From Acetivibrio alkalicellulosi (lineage in GTDB: Bacteria > Bacillota > Clostridia > Acetivibrionales > Acetivibrionaceae), in contig VLTH01000002.1 of the NCBI GenBank assembly GCA_008125075.1, positions 9,269 through 73,268 of the forward strand: 64,000 bases of DNA, read 5' to 3'. This document shows, piece by piece, positions 19,278 through 27,307 of the stretch (its first letter is position 1; the number at the start of each line of letters is the position of its first letter). The translations under genes and the position numbers were made by a program. The notes under the pieces are model-generated. The model was given only the letters and a program-made list of their open reading frames with translations. It was not told the DNA's origin and searched no databases.

Positions 19278-20513
19278 ATGATGGGTAAGAAAGTAGTATC
19301 ACTTATGGCTGTTTTAGCATTATTACTAATGGGATTGGTAAGTAATCAAGTAGTTGTGGCAGATTCCGGTGAGGATCAGTATTTAGTTGGGGACTGGAAT
19401 GGAGATGGAAAAAGTAATTTAGCTGTTAGAAGAGGCACTGCAATATACATGGATACCAATTTTGATGGTGATCATGATATTTTGCTACGTTATGGAAAAG
19501 GAAATAATGAAGACGAATATCTTGTTGGGGACTGGAATGGAGACGGAAGAGATAATATCGCTGTCAGAAGAGGTAATAAAATATATATGGATACTGATTT
19601 TGATGGTGAACATGATATATTACAAGTGTATGGAAAAGGAAATAAGGAAGATCAGTATCTCGTTGGAGATTGGAATGGAGATGGACGAGATAATATAGCT
19701 GTTAGAAGAGGCGATAAAATATATATGGATACCAACTTTGATGGTGAGCATAACATACTACAGGTGTATGGAAAAGGAAATAAAGAAGATCAGTATCTCG
19801 TTGGAGACTGGAATGGAGATGGACGAGATAATATAGCTGTTAGAAGAGGCGATAAAATATATATGGATACCAACTTTGATGGTGAGCATAACATATTACA
19901 GGTGTATGGAAAAGGAAATAAAGAAGATCAGTATCTTGTTGGAGACTGGAATGGAGATGGACGAGATAATATAGCTGTTAGAAGAGGTAATAAAATATAT
20001 ATGGATACCAATTTTGATGGTGCTCATAATATATTACAGGTGTATGGTAAAAATCCACCCAAACCTACAGAGGAACCAAAAACAGTAAAAAACCCACCCA
20101 AACCTACAAGTGCTCCAGTAGCATTTACACCTAAAGTTGTAACTTTTGCAGAAAGCAAAGTTGGTACAAGTTATGCAAACGGGTATTGCTTAAGATTTGT
20201 TAGACAATGCTTTGAGCATTGTTATGGTTTTTATAGCTCAGCTTGTTGTGCTAATAAATATGGCAACTCATATGTTAGATCTTCCTCAAAGAATAATATT
20301 CCGCTTGGTGCAGATGTATTCTTTTATGGCAGCAGCATTACTTGTAGCACTTGCAAAAATAAATGCGGACATGTTGGAATATATGTTGGTAATGGTTATA
20401 TCGTTCATGGGTGGAACGGCAAAATTGTAAAAACAACTATTGATTATGTTGTAAGTAGAGGATATCCTTACAGGGGTTGGGGATACCATGGAAACGTAGT
20501 ATTAAAAAATTAA
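19278..20513 (+). CDS. Secreted protein with five Ca-site repeats and a C-terminal NlpC/P60- or CHAP-like domain
   Basis: AGGAGGG precedes two adjacent ATGs. After a signal peptide ending near VVVADS come five 46-residue repeats (about residues 32-258), each with two acidic loops, DWNGDGRDN and DTNFDGEHN, of EF-hand or FG-GAP type, probably Ca-binding. The inner three copies are almost identical. A Pro/Thr linker (KNPPKPT twice) leads to a C-terminal domain with C304 (NGYCLRFVRQC) and H365 (CGHVGIYVGNGYIVHGW), the Cys-His arrangement of NlpC/P60 and CHAP amidases/endopeptidases that cut peptidoglycan or other amides. Extra Cys residues (CCANK, CSTCKNKC) suggest disulfides or metal binding. 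It is followed by a terminator. Confidence 0.82.
   Translation: MMGKKVVSLMAVLALLLMGLVSNQVVVADSGEDQYLVGDWNGDGKSNLAVRRGTAIYMDTNFDGDHDILLRYGKGNNEDEYLVGDWNGDGRDNIAVRRGNKIYMDTDFDGEHDILQVYGKGNKEDQYLVGDWNGDGRDNIAVRRGDKIYMDTNFDGEHNILQVYGKGNKEDQYLVGDWNGDGRDNIAVRRGDKIYMDTNFDGEHNILQVYGKGNKEDQYLVGDWNGDGRDNIAVRRGNKIYMDTNFDGAHNILQVYGKNPPKPTEEPKTVKNPPKPTSAPVAFTPKVVTFAESKVGTSYANGYCLRFVRQCFEHCYGFYSSACCANKYGNSYVRSSSKNNIPLGADVFFYGSSITCSTCKNKCGHVGIYVGNGYIVHGWNGKIVKTTIDYVVSRGYPYRGWGYHGNVVLKN
19370..20053 (+). repeat. 138-bp in-gene tandem repeat, five copies
   Basis: Units encode 46 residues each starting at (D/E)QYLVGDWNGDG. Copies 3, 4 and 5 differ at few bases, including synonymous sites, which indicates recent unequal crossing-over or gene conversion rather than old selection-maintained repeats. 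Copy 1 is the most diverged. Confidence 0.85.
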
Positions 20514-20710
20514 TATATACCGGGCAAAGCAAGGATAGAAAACATGCCCATTTTAGTTCAATTATATTTTTCTGATACACTGAACCAGTGATTCTAACAA
20601 AAAATGGCTATGGAGATATGGTTGTCATGAAGCTTTTGAGAAGTATCAATTTGAAAGTGAAATAAGTAGGCGCATATATACACTAACTCTTATTCTAAGA
20701 CTTCAAATGA

Positions 20711-20757
20711 AATAATTCCTCTATAAAGTTGTAAAAAACTTTTTTAGAGGAATTATT
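20711..20757. terminator. Bidirectional terminator between convergent genes
   Basis: AATAATTCCTCTATAAAGTT pairs with AACTTTTTTAGAGGAATTATT around a short loop. It separates the plus-strand Ca-repeat protein gene from the minus-strand LRR-dockerin gene. The preceding 90 bases (20628-20718) hold an open tail without a start, which may be remnant coding sequence. Confidence 0.75.
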
Positions 20758-20786
20758 TATGTATCATTGAATTATTTTTTTAATTT

Positions 20787-23186
20787 TTAATTGGCTTTTG
20801 GAAATTCCGAAATAACACCTAAAACATATCTGCGTAATAAAGTATAATCACTTGAATCAATATAGCCGTCACCATTTAAGTCTGCAATTCTCAATGCATC
20901 TCCATCTACTGGAAATTCATCAATAATATCTAAAAGATATCTGCTGAATAAGACAATATCAATTGAATCAATAGAACCATCACCATTTAAATCACCTATT
21001 AAATAATCTCCTGTTTCCTCAACAACCCAAACCTCATATGTTATATAATTAACTGTAAAGTCTAATTCTGATTTATGAATAGCGTTTGGCGTTTTTATAT
21101 TATTAACAGGATTGCCACTCAAATTCATATATACCAAATTCTCGAGATTAGAAAGAGATGATATATCCCTAATTTTATTATCAAATAAAAGCAGCATAGT
21201 CAAATTAGTAAGATTCGAAATTGGTGTAATATCACTTATTTCATTAGCACCTAAATCCAATTCAGTCAAATTAGTAAGATTAGATAGTGGGGTAATATCG
21301 CTTATTTCATTCAAACATAAATACAGATTGGTCAAATTAGTGAGATTAGATAGTGGGTTAATGTCCCTTATTCTATTATTAAGAATTAGATGACTCGTCG
21401 ATCTAGTAATATTAGAAAGATTCAGATAAATCAAATTAGTTAGTTTAGAAAGAGGTGTTAAATCTCCAATATCATTTTGAGTTAAATCCAGATGAGTTAA
21501 ATTAGTTAGTTCAGAAAGAGACGTTATAATTCTTATTTTATTTCCACATAAATTCAGATATGTCAAATTAGTTAGTTCAGAAAGAGATGTTATATTGAAT
21601 ATTTGATTTCCTTTTAAATTCAAATAAGTCAAATTAGTTAATCTAGAAAGAGGCAATATATCCCTTATTTCATTATTACTTAAGTCCAGCTCAGCCAATT
21701 TAGTCAGACTATAAAAAGCCGATATATCCTTTATTTCATTATTACTTAAATTCAGGCAAATCAAATTAGTCAGATTATTAAGAGCCCAAATATTGCTTAT
21801 TTTATTACCGCTTAAATCTATCTCAGTTAAATTAGTGAAATAATAAAGAGCAGATATATCTCTTATTTTATTGTCACTTAAATCCAGACTAGTTATATGT
21901 TTAACATCTCTTTCATGTATTTCACCAGATGTTATACCAATTTTATCACGTATAGCTTTTTCCAAATTATCACATCTAAAAATTATTTCCGTATTTATTT
22001 TATCTTCTGTTTCCTCAACAACCCAAACCTCATATTTTATACTTATTATTTCGTAGTGATGAAATAATCCTGTTTGAAAATATAAGTTTACTGTGAAGTC
22101 TAATTCTGACTTATGAACAGCGTTTGGTGTTGCTGAATGATTAATTGGATTATTGTATAAATACAGATTATTCTGTTGATCAGTCCATCTAGCGATTTTA
22201 GAAAGAGCTGATATATCTCTTATTTTATTGTCACTTAAATCCAGATGACTCAAATTTGTGAGATTAGTAAGAGGTGTAATGTCGCTTATTTGATTATTTC
22301 TTAAAAACAGCCTCCTCAAATTAGTGAGTTTAGAAAGAGATGTTATATCCACTACTTCATTTTCACTTAAATTCAGCTCAGTCAAATTAGTGTGATTAGT
22401 AAGAGCCGTAATGTCGCTTATTTGATTATTTCTTAAAAACAGCCTCGTCAAATTAGCAAGTTTAGAAAGAGACGATATATCCATTATTTCATTTTCACTT
22501 AAATTCAGCTCAGTCAAATTAGTGAGATTGTTAAGAGCCGATATATCTCTTATTTTATTTTGACTTAAATTCAGTGTTATTAAATTTGTGAGATTATTAA
22601 GAGAGTTAATATCCCTTATTTCATTTTGACTTAAATCCACCATATACAAATCAGTGAGATTAAAAAGAGCTGAAATGTCACTTATTTTATTGTTACTTAA
22701 ACCTATCCTACTCAAGTTAGTAAGATTAGCAACAGGTGTAATATCGCTTATTTGATTATTCCATAAAAACAGCCACGTCAAATTAGTGAGTTTAGAAAGA
22801 GACGATATATCCACTATTTCATTATCACTTAAAATTAGCTCAGTCAAATTAGTGAAATACATAAGAGGAGTAATATCGCTTATTTGCTTATCCATTAAAA
22901 TTAAAATAGTTATATGTTTAACATCACTTTCATATATATCACCAGATGTTTTGCCAATTTCATCACGAATAGCGTTTTCCAAGTTTTTGCATTCAAAAAT
23001 TATTACCTCATCTCTTTCATCTTCTATTTCCTCTGTTAAGTCTGATTCTGACGTATAAATTGCCTTTGGTGTTTCTGAAACCTTTTCGTCAATTTCCTGC
23101 TGTGCAAAAATCACAGTTCCCGTTATAAACAAAGATATCACTGTCGATACAACAGCTACAATTACAGATACTAATTTCTTTTTCAT
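20787..23186 (-). CDS. Secreted leucine-rich-repeat protein with C-terminal type I dockerin
   Basis: The ATG at 23186 follows a GGGGGGAAT stretch and starts a clear signal peptide (LVSVIVAVVSTVISLFITGTVIFA). Two internalin-like modules follow. Each begins with a cap (LENAIRDEIGKTSGDIYESD / LEKAIRDKIGITSGEIHERD), continues with eleven or twelve 22-residue LRRs of the form TNLTxLxLSxNxIxDIxxLxxL, and closes with a KSELDFTVN...YEVWVVEET cap. The C-terminal 65 residues are a dockerin with two loops, GDLNGDGSIDSIDIVLFSRY and ADLNGDGYIDSSDYTLLRRY. The protein should be displayed on a cellulosome through cohesin binding and act as a protein- or glycan-binding scaffold. No catalytic domain is present. 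One second-module LRR is expanded by about eleven residues (NITRSTSHLIL). Confidence 0.92.
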   Translation of the reverse strand: MKKKLVSVIVAVVSTVISLFITGTVIFAQQEIDEKVSETPKAIYTSESDLTEEIEDERDEVIIFECKNLENAIRDEIGKTSGDIYESDVKHITILILMDKQISDITPLMYFTNLTELILSDNEIVDISSLSKLTNLTWLFLWNNQISDITPVANLTNLSRIGLSNNKISDISALFNLTDLYMVDLSQNEIRDINSLNNLTNLITLNLSQNKIRDISALNNLTNLTELNLSENEIMDISSLSKLANLTRLFLRNNQISDITALTNHTNLTELNLSENEVVDITSLSKLTNLRRLFLRNNQISDITPLTNLTNLSHLDLSDNKIRDISALSKIARWTDQQNNLYLYNNPINHSATPNAVHKSELDFTVNLYFQTGLFHHYEIISIKYEVWVVEETEDKINTEIIFRCDNLEKAIRDKIGITSGEIHERDVKHITSLDLSDNKIRDISALYYFTNLTEIDLSGNKISNIWALNNLTNLICLNLSNNEIKDISAFYSLTKLAELDLSNNEIRDILPLSRLTNLTYLNLKGNQIFNITSLSELTNLTYLNLCGNKIRIITSLSELTNLTHLDLTQNDIGDLTPLSKLTNLIYLNLSNITRSTSHLILNNRIRDINPLSNLTNLTNLYLCLNEISDITPLSNLTNLTELDLGANEISDITPISNLTNLTMLLLFDNKIRDISSLSNLENLVYMNLSGNPVNNIKTPNAIHKSELDFTVNYITYEVWVVEETGDYLIGDLNGDGSIDSIDIVLFSRYLLDIIDEFPVDGDALRIADLNGDGYIDSSDYTLLRRYVLGVISEFPKAN

Positions 23187-23237
23187 GTTATTCCCCCCCA
23201 TTTTATATTAACATAATTATACTGCAGATGTTTTATT

Positions 23238-23474
23238 TTGTCAAATTATAAGAGTGAGCAGTGGGTTCATTTAGGAAAGTCCGATAGTGCTAGAGAAATT
23301 TGCAAGAAGGCTGAAATAATTGATCAATTAGATAAACCCTTTAGAGAAATAACATCAGTATATGAAAGAGTAAAATACGGAGATGAAGTTCCTGATATAA
23401 ATCAGCTAGATGATACTAAAAATAAAACAGTTGAAAGCATTAAAATAATAAAAAAATGGAAGATGGAATCTTAG
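23238..23474 (+). pseudogene. C-terminal fragment of a DUF4129-type protein
   Basis: The segment REICKKAEIIDQLDKPFREI followed by TSVYERVKYGDEVPD resembles the C-terminus of DUF4129 domains, which end membrane-bound transglutaminase-like proteins (pattern: helix, then PFRELT..YERARYG). The membrane and core parts are absent, and no ribosome-binding site precedes the first ATG. This is most likely the tail of a deleted gene. Confidence 0.6.
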
Positions 23475-23618
23475 ATTAATTAAAGAAATATAGAGAAGAA
23501 CGAAAGCGACGTTTTAAATAGACATTCAACATACCATGAAAAGTACTTTAAACCTATTCCTTTAGTTTTTTATAGAAATAAGGAATGCTTAATTACAAAC
23601 TAGGTGTCAAAGGCAACT
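23471..23618 (-). pseudogene. Scar of a second copy of the 24.9-33.3 kb operon (both ends fused, genes missing)
   Basis: From 23471 to about 23575 the sequence matches 24877-24977, which is the KKYREERKRRFK-encoding tail plus the last codons of the radical SAM gene (CCTTTAGTTTTTTATA). It then passes into 23589-23618, which matches the upstream core at 33314-33343 (TTAATTACAAAC..GTGTCA). In the intact locus these two parts lie 8.3 kb apart, on either side of the operon. The copy of the tail contains a stop codon, and the TGACTWWAGTCA boxes are lost. The simplest reading is a duplicated locus that lost all eight genes. Confidence 0.6.
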
Positions 23619-23699
23619 CTTTTAATCTCTAAATAATATAAATTTATGCGTTATTACCTTATTTTGCTTTTTTACTTCTGTTTTGTTTGTTTTATCTGT

Positions 23700-24581
23700 T
23701 TAATAATAAATTTCAGTGTTGGTTAAAACATCAAGTTCCGTATAGTCTTCAATTGGATTTCTGTGCAAATACAAAATCTCTAAATTAGTAAGATTCGCCA
23801 ATGGTTTTACGTCAGTTATTAGATTCACATTTAAATACAAATATTTCAAATTAGTAAGTTTGATTAAATAAGATATATCAATTATTTTGTTGGAAGTTAA
23901 ACTTAATTCCCTCAAGTTAGTAATATTAGATAGTGGTTCTATGTCGCTTATTATATTTTGATTTATCTGTAAACATTCCAAATTAGTCATTTGTGAAAGT
24001 GCATCTAAGTCGCTTATTATATTTTGATTTATCAGTAAATATTCCAAATTAGTCATTTGTGAAAGTGCATCTAAGTCACTTATTTTGTTGGCACTTAAAG
24101 CCAAATATTGTAAGTTAGTTAAATTAGATAGTGGAGATATATCACTTATATTGTTTCCAGACAAATCTAAATTTTTTAAATTAACAAGGTTAGATAGTGG
24201 AGATACTTCCTCTATCTTCATGTTATATATTGTTAAATTTTCCATTCTAGTCAATTGAGATAAAGGCTCAAAATTACTTATTACTCTAGATTTCCTCATG
24301 GCTCTGTCAAGATATAACTCCTCTAAGTTAACCAAATATTCTATTCCTTCTATGTTTTCTATTCTTTTTCCTTTTAGCTTTAGACGTGTGATATTCTTTA
24401 AATCACTTTTAAGAATATCTCCTTCAGGCTTATCTATTTTTTCTCGTACAACTTTTTCTAATTCAGAGTCTGGAAATTTAACAACATCTGGATTAATATC
24501 TGTGTCAATATCAGAGTTAAACTGACACCCTACAAACAAGACAATCATAACTGGCACTAGCATAAAAAAGACTTTTTTCAT
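23700..24581 (-). CDS. Leucine-rich-repeat lipoprotein
   Basis: GGAGAGG precedes the ATG at 24581. A short signal sequence ends in LFVGC, a good lipobox. A cap (LEKVVREKIDKPEGDILKSD) of the same type as in the LRR-dockerin protein precedes about nine 22-residue LRRs (LTNLQYLALSANKISDLDAL and variants) and a C-terminal cap. Two neighbouring repeats (QMTNLEYLLINQNIISDLDALS and the next unit) are almost identical at DNA level near 23980-24070, a recent duplication. The protein should be membrane-tethered on the outside, probably for protein binding. It lacks a dockerin, unlike its neighbour. Confidence 0.88.
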   Translation of the reverse strand: MKKVFFMLVPVMIVLFVGCQFNSDIDTDINPDVVKFPDSELEKVVREKIDKPEGDILKSDLKNITRLKLKGKRIENIEGIEYLVNLEELYLDRAMRKSRVISNFEPLSQLTRMENLTIYNMKIEEVSPLSNLVNLKNLDLSGNNISDISPLSNLTNLQYLALSANKISDLDALSQMTNLEYLLINQNIISDLDALSQMTNLECLQINQNIISDIEPLSNITNLRELSLTSNKIIDISYLIKLTNLKYLYLNVNLITDVKPLANLTNLEILYLHRNPIEDYTELDVLTNTEIYY

Positions 24582-24804
24582 ATTCACCTCTCCAATATAT
24601 TTTTATTTATTATTACTTAATGTATACTAAAAAACTGTAAACGTCAAGAATTCAAGGAATATGATGGTTATTTTTAATTCTTTTTTCACCAAGCTAGTGT
24701 ATTTTTTGAAAACTTGAGAACCTATAATTATAGCCTGAGCACTTGTTAAATGCTCAGGCATATTATATTCAATAATAGAAAAGGACTATTGAACGATAAG
24801 TTTA
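24582..24804 (-). promoter_or_regulatory. Upstream region of the LRR lipoprotein, with hairpin
   Basis: A hairpin with arms GCCTGAGCA and TGCTCAGGC at 24733-24759 stands between the end of the biosynthetic operon and the LRR lipoprotein gene. It may terminate the operon, but its U-tract is poor. Confidence 0.4.
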
Positions 24805-24927
24805 ATGGATGATTATAATATATCAAGCATTACAGTTTATTTAGATAGATTAAATCCAACTAAGTACTATGTATCATTAGATGAATTAAAGAAATATAGA
24901 GAAGAACGAAAACGACGTTTTAAATAG
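24805..24927 (+). pseudogene. 40-codon tail of an unidentified gene
   Basis: An ATG-led frame encodes MDDYNISSITVYLDRL and ends in SLDELKKYREERKRRFK. It has no good ribosome-binding site. A near copy of the last 16 codons, with an internal stop, is at 23471-23523. I read it as the C-terminal remnant of a lost gene rather than a working peptide, but I do not recognise the parent. Confidence 0.4.
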
Positions 24928-24959
24928 GCCTTCAATATCGTATAAAAAGTACTTAAAGC

Positions 24960-26246
24960 TTACTCCTTTAGTTTTTTATAAAAGTATGTCTGCTCTCCTC
25001 TATCCCAATTATTATAGATTTCTTTTGATATCTCTGGTGGAAGAGGTAGTGATTTTAAATTATACTTTTCATAAAGTCTAAGTATTTCTTTTGAGTATTT
25101 TTCACATAGCCAGCATTCACCGGGCTCTAAAAAACACTCCCTCATTTTTTTATAAGTCTCTTCAAAACTTTCCTCTTCTATGTTTCCAAAGGACATATTT
25201 AAAAATTCACATGGCTGAACATCACCTTTTGCATTAATATAAATTCTGTCTGTTCCTCCTGCTGTACATCCAAATTGACTTTTGTCCTCCTCAATTACTT
25301 GAGCTGAAATTGATGGATATGCCTTATATTTTTTATCTAAATTATATTTATTAACCAGATTTTTCACATGTATAATATCCTCTTTAGAAAACTTATCTAC
25401 CCCTTCTTTAAGCGCTCCTCCTGAAGGTTTTGGTTTTATAACTTGTATAATTGAAGCACCAAAGTCCTTTGCTTTTTCCATAATTTTTTCAAAATCTCCA
25501 TTGTAAAAACCCTCTTTTGAAATACAGCAATTAAATGCTACTGACATATCAGCCTTATGGCAAAGTTCAATAGCTTTAGCCATTGTTTGCCAAGCATTTT
25601 CATTCCCCATAAAACTATTTAGCTCTTCACTGTCAGGAGTATGCATGGAAAACATAATGGCATTTACATTGAATTTTTTAAGTTCTTTAAGCCGCTCTAG
25701 TGTAATACCATATCCTGTAGAATTAACCCATGTTTCAGAACGTTCATCAATTGACTGGCACACCTTTTTTAATCTTTCATATGTTAAAAAAGGATCTCCA
25801 CCTTCTATATTAAAAAAAGCAACCCCCATATTTTGAAGTTTTTTGACAACTTCAATAAGTCTATTTATATCCACATCTTTTCCTCTGTCATTCTTTTGAT
25901 AACAGTACTTGCAATTGAATTTACAGGCAGACGTAACAGATATTAATGCCACAGTACAAGGAAGTTTATCCTCAAACTCTCTAACTTTTTTGCAGGAAGT
26001 AAAAAAAGCCTGTGATGGAAAACCTGGTATGTATAAATCCATCCGGGTATTCTCACCTATCTTTACAAACTTATTATCCTTTACCTTTGAAAGAAAATAT
26101 AAGAGCCTTTTAACAAACTTTATAAATCTTTTAAAACTCATATTGCCCTTTAATAGCTCAGGTAAAAAGTATATAAAAACTCTCAGTTTTACCCACTGAA
26201 TAAAAGCAATTTTTCTAATCCCAGAAATGTTTTTTACTTTAATCAT
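24960..26246 (-). CDS. Radical SAM / SPASM-domain protein, last gene of the lipid-like operon
   Basis: The CxxxCxxC cluster is C108-C112-C115 (ACKFNCKYCYQ), which binds the 4Fe-4S cluster that cleaves S-adenosylmethionine. A GGDPF motif (IEGGDPF) follows as expected. The C-terminal region carries a SPASM-like Cys set: FGCTAGG, DVQPCEF and GECWLCEKY. Residues 1-65 are basic and hydrophobic, which suggests membrane association. Homologues modify peptides or small molecules by radical chemistry. In this context a lipid or acyl substrate is likely, but that is inference. It lies 14 bases after the SDR stop codon and is co-transcribed with it. Confidence 0.9.
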   Translation of the reverse strand: MIKVKNISGIRKIAFIQWVKLRVFIYFLPELLKGNMSFKRFIKFVKRLLYFLSKVKDNKFVKIGENTRMDLYIPGFPSQAFFTSCKKVREFEDKLPCTVALISVTSACKFNCKYCYQKNDRGKDVDINRLIEVVKKLQNMGVAFFNIEGGDPFLTYERLKKVCQSIDERSETWVNSTGYGITLERLKELKKFNVNAIMFSMHTPDSEELNSFMGNENAWQTMAKAIELCHKADMSVAFNCCISKEGFYNGDFEKIMEKAKDFGASIIQVIKPKPSGGALKEGVDKFSKEDIIHVKNLVNKYNLDKKYKAYPSISAQVIEEDKSQFGCTAGGTDRIYINAKGDVQPCEFLNMSFGNIEEESFEETYKKMRECFLEPGECWLCEKYSKEILRLYEKYNLKSLPLPPEISKEIYNNWDRGEQTYFYKKLKE

Positions 26247-26260
26247 ATCATATTCACTTC

Positions 26261-27292
26261 CTAAATAAACTTATTATTTTTATACCAGTTGACTGTATTT
26301 TCTATACCTTCTTCTATACTGTATTGGTTCACAAAACCAAGTATTTTTTCTGCTTTTATAGTAGAATAATTAATACTATCATAGAGCATATTTACTCTCC
26401 CCCTTGTTAACAGTGGAGGTTTTTTGGCACGTATTAGTGTATAAAATAGTTCCATCAAAAACCCAAAGGGATATACTACACATTTTGGCAGTGTCCTTGG
26501 TTTTTTTATTTTAGCTTTATCACAAAAAACTTCGTATACTTCATCTAATAATTGAACTTTTTTATTTCCTATAATGAAGGAGTTTATTCCCTCAAGTTTC
26601 TTTTCATATGCAAGTAAATAAGCTCTTGCCAAGTCTTTTGCATATATAACATGAAATTTATTTTTTTTAGAGCCTGGAAATAGTGGCAGGCCTGTTGATG
26701 CTGTTTTTATATATTCATAAAACCCTGTATTAAATTCACTTTCCCCATACACCCATACTGGCTCCATTATTGTGACATTTTGATTGTTTTCTTTAGCAAA
26801 AGCAACTGCTTTTTCTTTTGCTAAGGCCTTTGAGTTCCTGTAATAATTCATAGCACTAGGAAAAATGCTATCTAAAAAGTATCTGTAGTGAGAATTGTGT
26901 GGTGAATTTTCATCTTTTACAATGTCTGAATTTTCTTCTCCATATACAGAAATAGAAGAAGTTATAATAATGTCTTTGATATTATTTTCTTTGCATGCCT
27001 TTAGCACATTTAAAGTTCCCTCTACATTTACATTATAAAACTTCTCATAAGCCCCCCAGTCTTTTGAGAGTGCAGCCACATGTATTACAAAATTATAGTT
27101 TTTTAAAATTTCCTTTAGGCTATAAATATCTTCAATGTCGCCATATTCTATTTTTACTGATAGACCTTTTATATTATGCAGGCTACTATCTTTTCTTACA
27201 AGGCATCCCGGTTTAATTCCCTTTTTGCAAAAGGCTTCAACAATATGGCTTCCTATAAAACCTGTTGCCCCTGTAATCAATACATTATCCAT
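26261..27292 (-). CDS. NAD(P)-dependent SDR / 3-beta-HSD-like epimerase-dehydratase
   Basis: The extended SDR fold has a GATGFIG dinucleotide site (residues 8-14) and a catalytic Y151-x3-K155 pair (YRNSK), with S/T residues in TSSISVYG supplying the third catalytic position. Family members oxidise or reduce hydroxyl/keto groups on sugars, steroids and acyl chains. Bacterial ketosphinganine reductases (CerR type) belong to this extended SDR group. Given the alpha-oxoamine synthase in the same operon, reduction of a keto-amine product is a reasonable but unproven role. The gene starts 15 bases after the ketosynthase stop. Confidence 0.9.
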   Translation of the reverse strand: MDNVLITGATGFIGSHIVEAFCKKGIKPGCLVRKDSSLHNIKGLSVKIEYGDIEDIYSLKEILKNYNFVIHVAALSKDWGAYEKFYNVNVEGTLNVLKACKENNIKDIIITSSISVYGEENSDIVKDENSPHNSHYRYFLDSIFPSAMNYYRNSKALAKEKAVAFAKENNQNVTIMEPVWVYGESEFNTGFYEYIKTASTGLPLFPGSKKNKFHVIYAKDLARAYLLAYEKKLEGINSFIIGNKKVQLLDEVYEVFCDKAKIKKPRTLPKCVVYPFGFLMELFYTLIRAKKPPLLTRGRVNMLYDSINYSTIKAEKILGFVNQYSIEEGIENTVNWYKNNKFI

Positions 27293-27307
27293 ATTATTTC
27301 CTCCAGC

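Larger units (their letters stand above)
23187..23699. other. Gene debris between two LRR genes
   Basis: This 510-base stretch has a DUF4129-like coding tail (23238-23474), a degenerate copy of 24877-24977 (23471-23575), and a copy of the operon upstream core (23589-23618). The parts are listed separately. No intact gene is present. Confidence 0.7.

Noticed and set aside
21100-22920. Regularly spaced repeats that might suggest a CRISPR array
   Set aside because: The 66-base periodicity encodes 22-residue LRRs in one open frame; there are no unique spacers and no cas genes.
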